In this document: piece by piece, positions 5,923-9,986 of the stretch | Layout: each line of letters opens with the position of its first letter | Position numbering within the stretch: the stretch's first letter is position 1 | Program-made: the position numbers and the translations under genes | Notes under the pieces: model-generated | Told to the model about the DNA's origin: nothing | What the model saw: the letters and a program-made list of their open reading frames with translations, nothing else | The model's database searches: none | Assembly (NCBI GenBank): GCA_019413955.1 | Contig: DXMX01000052.1 | Span: 3,493-13,478 of the forward strand | DNA length: 9,986 bases | DNA from: Collinsella sp. | GTDB lineage: Bacteria > Actinomycetota > Coriobacteriia > Coriobacteriales > Coriobacteriaceae | Direction: 5' to 3'

Positions 5923-6774
5923 TTACACGCGGCGGGGCTTTTGGTTGATGCGGTAGAGCTCGGCGAGACCCCGCAGCGTCAGTGCGTCATCTACCGTCAG
6001 GCTGTGGCCGACCAACGCCGCGAGTGCCTCGGCATCGTCGCCGGTAATTACGATGGGCACGTCGCCCTCCCCCGCGGCCTTGGTCGCGCGCATCTCGGCG
6101 AGCACCATGTCGAGCATGCCGTCGATACGGGCCACCTCGCCCAAGACCACGCCCGAGCGCATGGCCTCGCGCGTGTTGCGGCCGATGACGTGCGTTGGCG
6201 CCGAAGGCTCGACCTGCGGCAAACGCGCCGCAGCGGCCGAAAGCGACCGGGCACCGAGCGCCAGACCCGGCGCGATGACGCCGCCCACAAAGGTTCCGCA
6301 CGCGTCGATGACCTCAATATTGGTCGTCGTGCCCAGGTCGATCACGATGCACGGAGAGCCGTAGACGGCACGGGCCGCCACGGCGTCGGCAATGCGGTCG
6401 GGGCCGATCTCGGCCGGGTCGTCGTAGTGGACGGGCATGCCGGTCTTAAGTCCCGGTCCCACCGTGAGCACGCGTCCCGTGCAGGTACGGGAAAGCGCCG
6501 CCTTCCACGGGCGCTCGAGCGCCGGTACCACGCAGCTCAGCACTGCGGCCGCGGGAACGAGTGCACCCGGCATGCCCGCATCGGCTGCCAGTGCGCACAT
6601 GACCTGCGCGAGCCTCATGCGCGCTTCGTCGGCTGTGATGCTCGACGGCGTCGTGATCTCGCACGTCGCAAGCGGGCATTCCTGCGCCGCAGCCGAATCC
6701 TCGGCAAACAGACCAAAGCGAATGAACGTGTTACCCACGTCGACCGTCAATATGTATGCGCACCCATTAAGCAT
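5923..6774 (-). CDS. coaX: Type III pantothenate kinase
   Basis: CoaX phosphorylates pantothenate, the first step of coenzyme A synthesis, in the cytoplasm. The 283-residue protein has the family's actin-like ASKHA motifs: the N-terminal phosphate loop VDVGNT (11-16), EIGPDRIADAVAA (122-134) containing the conserved aspartate of GxDR, the second phosphate motif IDLGTTTN (146-152 onward), GGVIAPGL (164-171), and IGRNTREAMRSG (198-209). The GTTTN form instead of GTATT is of the kind seen in actinobacterial members, so I do not read it as a defect. ATG at 6772-6774 has AAAGGAG eight bases upstream; an earlier in-frame start at 6828 has no ribosome site and would overlap the promoter region. Usual length is about 255 residues, so this one is slightly long, mainly at the C-terminus. 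It heads the minus-strand gene series and is divergent from the OPT transporter. Type III kinases are not inhibited by CoA. Confidence 0.96.
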   Translation of the reverse strand: MLNGCAYILTVDVGNTFIRFGLFAEDSAAAQECPLATCEITTPSSITADEARMRLAQVMCALAADAGMPGALVPAAAVLSCVVPALERPWKAALSRTCTGRVLTVGPGLKTGMPVHYDDPAEIGPDRIADAVAARAVYGSPCIVIDLGTTTNIEVIDACGTFVGGVIAPGLALGARSLSAAAARLPQVEPSAPTHVIGRNTREAMRSGVVLGEVARIDGMLDMVLAEMRATKAAGEGDVPIVITGDDAEALAALVGHSLTVDDALTLRGLAELYRINQKPRRV

Positions 6775-6801
6775 CGTCGGCGCTCCTTTCGTCTGCCCAG
6801 C

Positions 6802-6856
6802 AGTATATCGCCTACCTAAACCAGTCATCCCAAAATGACTAGCTTGCGGCTATACT
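6802..6856. promoter_or_regulatory. Divergent promoter region coaX / OPT transporter with 6-6-6 inverted repeat
   Basis: Two TATACT boxes face away from each other: the complement of 6802-6807 for coaX (about 28 bases before its ATG) and 6851-6856 for the transporter. Between them lies the inverted repeat AGTCAT-CCCAAA-ATGACT (6823-6840), which covers the expected -35 positions of both promoters. Neither -35 box is close to TTGACA, as expected if a bound activator helps, or if the -10 boxes are chance. The arrangement suggests one regulator could act on both genes. Which protein binds is not visible. Confidence 0.4.
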
Positions 6857-6903
6857 GGTGCGCGGTCGCGCGCGAGCTCACGCGGCGGCCCTTGGTAACC
6901 CGA

Positions 6904-6942
6904 CTTCCCGCGCCGTATCCGTAGCGGCGCTCCCGGGGGAAG
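6904..6942 (+). promoter_or_regulatory. Structured 5' leader of the OPT transporter gene
   Basis: CTTCCCGCGCCG (6904-6915) can pair with CGGCGC (6925-6930) and, across a 6-base bulge, with GGGAAG (6937-6942). This makes two stacked 6-base-pair helices with a 9-base loop. The structure ends 11 bases before the AAAGGAG ribosome site. I do not recognise a known riboswitch class. It could modulate translation or mRNA stability, or be a by-product of GC-rich sequence. Confidence 0.4.
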
Positions 6943-6966
6943 CGGATATACGCAAAGGAGTTCTAT

Positions 6967-8670
6967 ATGAGCAATCCCTCGAACCGCGCCTCGATGCGCG
7001 GGCAACTCACGCTGCGCGGCGTCGTCATCGGCGTCCTTGGCTGCGTGATTATCACGGCAAGCTCGGCCTACACCGCCCTCAAGATGGGCGCACTCCCCTG
7101 GCCGATCGTCTTCGCTGCCGTCATCTCGCTGTTCTTCCTTAAGCTCATGGGCAACGCCAGCCTCAACGAGGCCAACGTCACCCACACCATCATGTCCGCA
7201 GGCGCCATGGTCGCCGGCGGCCTGGCGTTTACCATCCCGGGCGCCTGGATGCTGGGCTATGCCGACCAGATCAGCTGGCTTGACATGTTTATCGTGGCGC
7301 TCGCCGGCACCATCCTGGGCCTGCTGGCCACCGCGCTCATTCACCGTCACTTTATCGTAGACGCCGCGCTTGAGTTCCCCACCGGCAACGCCGCAGCTCA
7401 GACCCTGCGCGCGACCGAGGCTGGCGGCAAAACCGGCAAGCAGCTCTTTGGTTCCATGGCCATCGCCGGCATCTATAGCGTGCTGCGCGACGCCCTGGGC
7501 GTGGTGCCCAGCATGCTGTGCACACTCAACATCCCCGGCGTGACCTTTGGCATCTACAACTCGCCCATGCTGCTCTCCGTCGGCTTCCTCGTGGGCTTCG
7601 CCCCCGTCGCCTTCTGGTTTGCCGGCGCGCTGCTGGGCAATTTTGGCATCATTGTAGGCGGCACCGCTGCCGGTCTGTTTGACGTTATGACCGCACAGGG
7701 CATTGTTAAGTCCCTGGGTATGGGCCTCATGATGGGCTTTGGCGTCGCCGTCGTCCTCAAGGACATCCTGCCGCAGGTCGCCGGTATCGTCCGCGGCCTC
7801 GCCGCCGACAGCTCCACCGACACCGACGAGCAATCGCTCATCTCGGGCTCCCTTAAGCTCGACACCGGTATCATCGGCCTGGGCGCTGCCGCCATCGCCG
7901 TGATCATCGCCATCGTGCTCGACCTTGGCCCCGTTCCGGCCGTCATCGTGACGCTGTTCACCTTTGTCACCACCATCATGAGCGCGCAGAGCTGCGGCCA
8001 GACGGGCATCGACCCCATGGAGATCTTTGGCCTCATCGTTATGCTCATCGTGGCTGCCTTTGCACAGATCGCGCAGGTCAAACTGTTCTTTATCGCCGGC
8101 ATCGTAGCCGTGGCGTGCGGCCTTGCGGGCGACGTCATGAACGACTTTAAGGCCGGCGCCGTGCTGGGCACCAACCCGCGTGCGCAGTGGATCGGCCAAG
8201 CCATCGGCGGCATCGTGGGCGCCCTGGTCGCCGCAGCCGTCATGGTCGCGCTCGTCACCGCCTATGGCCCGGACGCCTTTGGCCCCGACAAGAGCTTTGT
8301 TGCCGCACAGGCAAGCGTCGTCGCCACCATGGTCTCGGGCATCCCGAGCGTGCCGTGGTTCGTTGGCGGCTTTATCGCCGGCATCGTCATGTACTGGCTC
8401 GGCATTCCGGCCATGATGATCGGCCTGGGCGTGTACCTGCCGTTCTACATGTCACTCACGGCTTTCCTGGGCTCCTGCGTCAAACTCGCCTACGACAAGT
8501 GGTCCGCCCACCGCGACGCCACCGCTGGTCTTTCGGACGAGGAGAGGGCTGCCAAGGACGCCGCCTTCCAGGAACAGGGTCTGGTCGTTGCCAGCGGCCT
8601 TCTCGGCGGCGAGTCCATCGTCGGCGTTATCCTGGCGTTTGTCTCCGTGGGTCTGAGCCTGCTGGGCTAA
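6967..8670 (+). CDS. OPT family oligopeptide transporter
   Basis: A 567-residue polytopic membrane protein of the oligopeptide transporter (OPT) superfamily, proton-coupled carriers for small peptides or, in some branches, metal chelates. The sequence is hydrophobic almost throughout, with roughly 14-16 membrane segments. OPT landmarks are LTLRGVVIG at the first helix (15-22), SSAYTALKMG (32-41), ALEFPTGNAAA (134-144), GDVMNDFKAGAVLGTNPR (388-405), GIPAMMIGLGVYLPFY (479-494) and ASGLLGGESIVGV (542-554). A soluble loop rich in Ser, Thr and Asp lies at about 280-298, and a charged loop at 508-537 precedes the last segments. ATG is preceded by AAAGGAG with six bases between. The gene has a 110-base leader after a candidate -10 and ends before a strong terminator at 8712-8751. 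It stands alone on this strand, divergent from coaX and convergent with a surface protein gene. The substrate cannot be read from the sequence. Confidence 0.93.
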   Translation: MSNPSNRASMRGQLTLRGVVIGVLGCVIITASSAYTALKMGALPWPIVFAAVISLFFLKLMGNASLNEANVTHTIMSAGAMVAGGLAFTIPGAWMLGYADQISWLDMFIVALAGTILGLLATALIHRHFIVDAALEFPTGNAAAQTLRATEAGGKTGKQLFGSMAIAGIYSVLRDALGVVPSMLCTLNIPGVTFGIYNSPMLLSVGFLVGFAPVAFWFAGALLGNFGIIVGGTAAGLFDVMTAQGIVKSLGMGLMMGFGVAVVLKDILPQVAGIVRGLAADSSTDTDEQSLISGSLKLDTGIIGLGAAAIAVIIAIVLDLGPVPAVIVTLFTFVTTIMSAQSCGQTGIDPMEIFGLIVMLIVAAFAQIAQVKLFFIAGIVAVACGLAGDVMNDFKAGAVLGTNPRAQWIGQAIGGIVGALVAAAVMVALVTAYGPDAFGPDKSFVAAQASVVATMVSGIPSVPWFVGGFIAGIVMYWLGIPAMMIGLGVYLPFYMSLTAFLGSCVKLAYDKWSAHRDATAGLSDEERAAKDAAFQEQGLVVASGLLGGESIVGVILAFVSVGLSLLG

Positions 8671-8673
8671 GCT

Positions 8674-8685
8674 GAGCAGCTGCTC
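8674..8685. other. 12-base perfect palindrome just after the OPT gene stop
   Basis: GAGCAGCTGCTC starts three bases after the TAA of the transporter gene. It has no spacer, so it would make only a small hairpin in RNA. The real terminator is 27 bases further on. It may be chance or a minor 3'-end structure. Confidence 0.3.
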
Positions 8686-8711
8686 GACAGCAACCATATT
8701 GCCTACGATTT

Positions 8712-8751
8712 GCCCGGTCGGTAGCTTTCGCGGCCACCGACCGGGCTTTTT
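8712..8751 (+). terminator. Intrinsic terminator of the OPT transporter gene
   Basis: A perfect 11-base-pair stem, GCCCGGTCGGT (8712-8722) with ACCGACCGGGC (8736-8746), has a 13-base loop and is followed by TTTTT on the plus strand. It lies 41 bases after the transporter stop. This is a textbook rho-independent terminator. Confidence 0.93.
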
Positions 8752-8757
8752 GATATC

Positions 8758-8804
8758 GAAACAAAGAAAGGCCGGCGCGCTGCGTATGACAGCGCGCCGG
8801 CCTT
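8758..8804 (-). terminator. Intrinsic terminator of the LAxTG surface protein gene
   Basis: A perfect 15-base-pair stem, AAGGCCGGCGCGCTG (8768-8782) with CAGCGCGCCGGCCTT (8790-8804), has a 7-base loop. Read on the minus strand it is followed by TTTCTTTGTTTCG, a U-rich tail. It lies 66 bases past the surface protein stop. It sits back to back with the plus-strand terminator, so the two converging transcripts each have their own stop. Confidence 0.92.
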
Positions 8805-8870
8805 ATCGTTTGGCTATCGAGACGGTCCCGCTATGAATTGAAGTTCACTGCAGAGCCGACGCCCGAATCA

Positions 8871-9986
8871 CTACATGTGCTTGCGACGACGATCGCTCAG
8901 CGTCACACCAGCGGCCACGAGGGTGATACCGCCGATGACGAACACCTCGCCCGCAAGAGCGGAATTGTCGCCAGTCTGGGCGAGCGCGGCCGACGTTGCC
9001 TTCTTCTTGGCGACAGGAGCCTTTGCAGCAGCCTGCGCAACCTGAGGCTTGGCCTGCGGCTCAGCCTTGGGATGATACTTGTCGTACTCGGCCTGTGCGG
9101 CAGCCAGGGCATCCTTAGCATCGTTAAGCTCGGCAAGCGCGGCGGCATAGGCGTCGTTGGCATCGGACAGTTTGGCATCGGCATCGCTCAGAGCAGCCTT
9201 GAGACCAGCAGCGGCATCGACGGCGGCCTTATAGCGAGCGTAGGCAGCGTTCAGCTTGACCAGCTTCTCGTTACCCGTCGTGCCCGCGGCAAGAGAGGCC
9301 TTGTGGTCGACAGCCTCAAGATCGGCCTTGAGTGCCTCATCGCTGGCAAGCTCGGCCTTGGCCTTGACGATCTCGAAGTTCGCATCGACGACGGCTTCGT
9401 TGGCGGCCTCGAGCTGCTTCTGGGCATCGGCGACACCGGCGACGGCGGCGTCATAGGCGACCTTGGCGTCGTCGACCGCCTTCTGGGCACCGGCGAAGCG
9501 CTCGAAGGCCTTGTTTGCGGTGGCAAGCTCGTCCTCGGCGGCCTTGGCCTTCGCCTGTGCGTCGGACAGGGTCTGCGTCTTGGCGGCAACTGCCTGCTTG
9601 GCGCCCGAAAGAGCGGTCGCGGCGTGCACATCTGCGGCCTGAGCCTTGTCAACGCTAGCCTGGGCAGTGTCGTCGGCCTTCTTGGCATCGTTAAGCGTGC
9701 CCTGCTTGTTCGCAAGATCCGTCTTGGCGGCATCGCACTTGGCGGCAAGGTCCTTGACCGAAGCGGTAGCGTTGTCATACGCCTCGTTGGCCTGATCGGA
9801 CTTTACCTTGGCGGCGTCGCGGGCGCTGCGAGCCTTCGCCTTGTGAGCAGCGGCCTCGGCTGCCTTCGTCTTGCTGTCAGCAAGCGTGGCGTTTGCCTTA
9901 TCGAGAGCTGCCTGGGCAGTAGCGGCCTCGCCCTTGGCGGCGTCGAGCTTGGTCTGGGGCGTCTTGACGTCGACACCCTTGAGTTT
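8871..9986 (-). CDS. Alanine-rich coiled-coil surface protein with LAQTG sorting signal (partial, N-terminus outside window)
   Basis: The last 371 residues of a cell-wall surface protein; the frame is open to the right edge, so the GTG near 9629 is not its start. Residues about 10-305 are extremely rich in Ala, Lys, Asp and Glu with a heptad-like pattern (for example AAKGEAATAQAALDKA, LNDAKDALAAAQAEYDK), which predicts long alpha-helical coiled coil. A Pro/Ala/Lys-rich linker follows (about 306-330, with PKAEPQAKPQ). Then comes a full sorting signal: LAQTG (8970-8984), a hydrophobic segment (VFVIGGITLVAAGVTL) and the basic tail DRRRKHM. LAxTG rather than LPxTG fits actinobacterial class E sortases. 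The protein is probably covalently attached to peptidoglycan and projects from the cell as a stalk; any adhesive domain would be N-terminal, outside the window. A terminator at 8758-8804 ends the gene. Similar helical repeats occur in many unrelated surface proteins, so no specific ligand is implied. Confidence 0.9.
   Translation of the reverse strand, partial: KLKGVDVKTPQTKLDAAKGEAATAQAALDKANATLADSKTKAAEAAAHKAKARSARDAAKVKSDQANEAYDNATASVKDLAAKCDAAKTDLANKQGTLNDAKKADDTAQASVDKAQAADVHAATALSGAKQAVAAKTQTLSDAQAKAKAAEDELATANKAFERFAGAQKAVDDAKVAYDAAVAGVADAQKQLEAANEAVVDANFEIVKAKAELASDEALKADLEAVDHKASLAAGTTGNEKLVKLNAAYARYKAAVDAAAGLKAALSDADAKLSDANDAYAAALAELNDAKDALAAAQAEYDKYHPKAEPQAKPQVAQAAAKAPVAKKKATSAALAQTGDNSALAGEVFVIGGITLVAAGVTLSDRRRKHM

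Noticed and set aside
5923..6774. A degenerate or inactive CoaX because of GTTTN in place of GTATT
   Set aside because: The conserved aspartates and flanking glycine motifs are intact, and GTxTN variants are usual in actinobacterial CoaX.
5890..6819. A 309-codon open frame on the plus strand over coaX
   Set aside because: The opposite strand encodes a complete CoaX with all family motifs; this frame has Arg/His-rich shadow composition.
6850..8199. A 449-codon open frame on the minus strand over the OPT gene
   Set aside because: It is antisense to a well-supported transporter and is dominated by His, Gly, Asp and Ala as expected from reversed GC-biased codons.
8671..8870. A CRISPR array or mobile-element end in the convergent gap
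   Set aside because: The repeats here are two separate perfect terminator stems with T-rich tails in opposite directions; there are no spaced direct repeats or transposase remnants.
8871..9629. Treating the GTG at 9629 as the start of the surface protein
   Set aside because: The reading frame stays open with the same coiled-coil pattern to the window edge, and no ribosome site or signal peptide is present at 9629.

Overview
The window comes from a high-GC genome. Gene content and style point to an anaerobic gut actinobacterium of the class Coriobacteriia, with Collinsella as my best guess. The pointers are strong G/C third-position bias, an AmaP-type gene, an LAxTG rather than LPxTG sorting signal, the actinobacterial GTxTN variant in CoaX, and many GTG starts. 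This placement is inference; there is no rRNA or other decisive marker here.

Layout. Positions 1-6774 hold seven genes, all on the minus strand. In transcription order they are coaX (type III pantothenate kinase), a dCMP deaminase, a stand-alone NifU-domain Fe-S protein, lgt (lipoprotein diacylglyceryl transferase), a 727-residue polytopic membrane protein that looks like the DUF6020/GT-C type, yebC, and the 5' part of amaP, which runs off the left edge. A 192-base divergent intergenic region (6775-6966) separates coaX from a plus-strand OPT-family transporter (6967-8670). The transporter converges on a minus-strand, alanine-rich coiled-coil surface protein with an LAQTG anchor. That gene enters from the right edge and ends at 8871. 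Two strong intrinsic terminators, one per direction, lie between the converging genes. No intergenic stretch exceeds about 200 bases.

How the genes relate. The minus-strand series is a housekeeping run (CoA synthesis, dTTP precursor supply, Fe-S delivery, lipoprotein maturation, translation support, envelope stress anchor). The gaps of about 85-170 bases suggest partly independent units rather than one tight operon. Several published-style starts would be wrong if the longest ORF were taken: lgt, the deaminase and coaX all have good Shine-Dalgarno sequences at internal ATGs.

Most notable signal. Two long perfect hairpins lie 0-1 bases after the stop codons of lgt and the DUF6020-like gene. 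Their stems differ in sequence but each is fully self-complementary. Their loop regions share the block CCTGTCCCCTTTG (minus strand CAAAGGGGACAGG). Neither has a U-tract, so they are not ordinary terminators. A third CCTGTCCCC lies in the last codons of the dCMP deaminase. The hairpins look like a dispersed element or a 3'-UTR RNA signal. I find no complete undescribed multi-gene system here.
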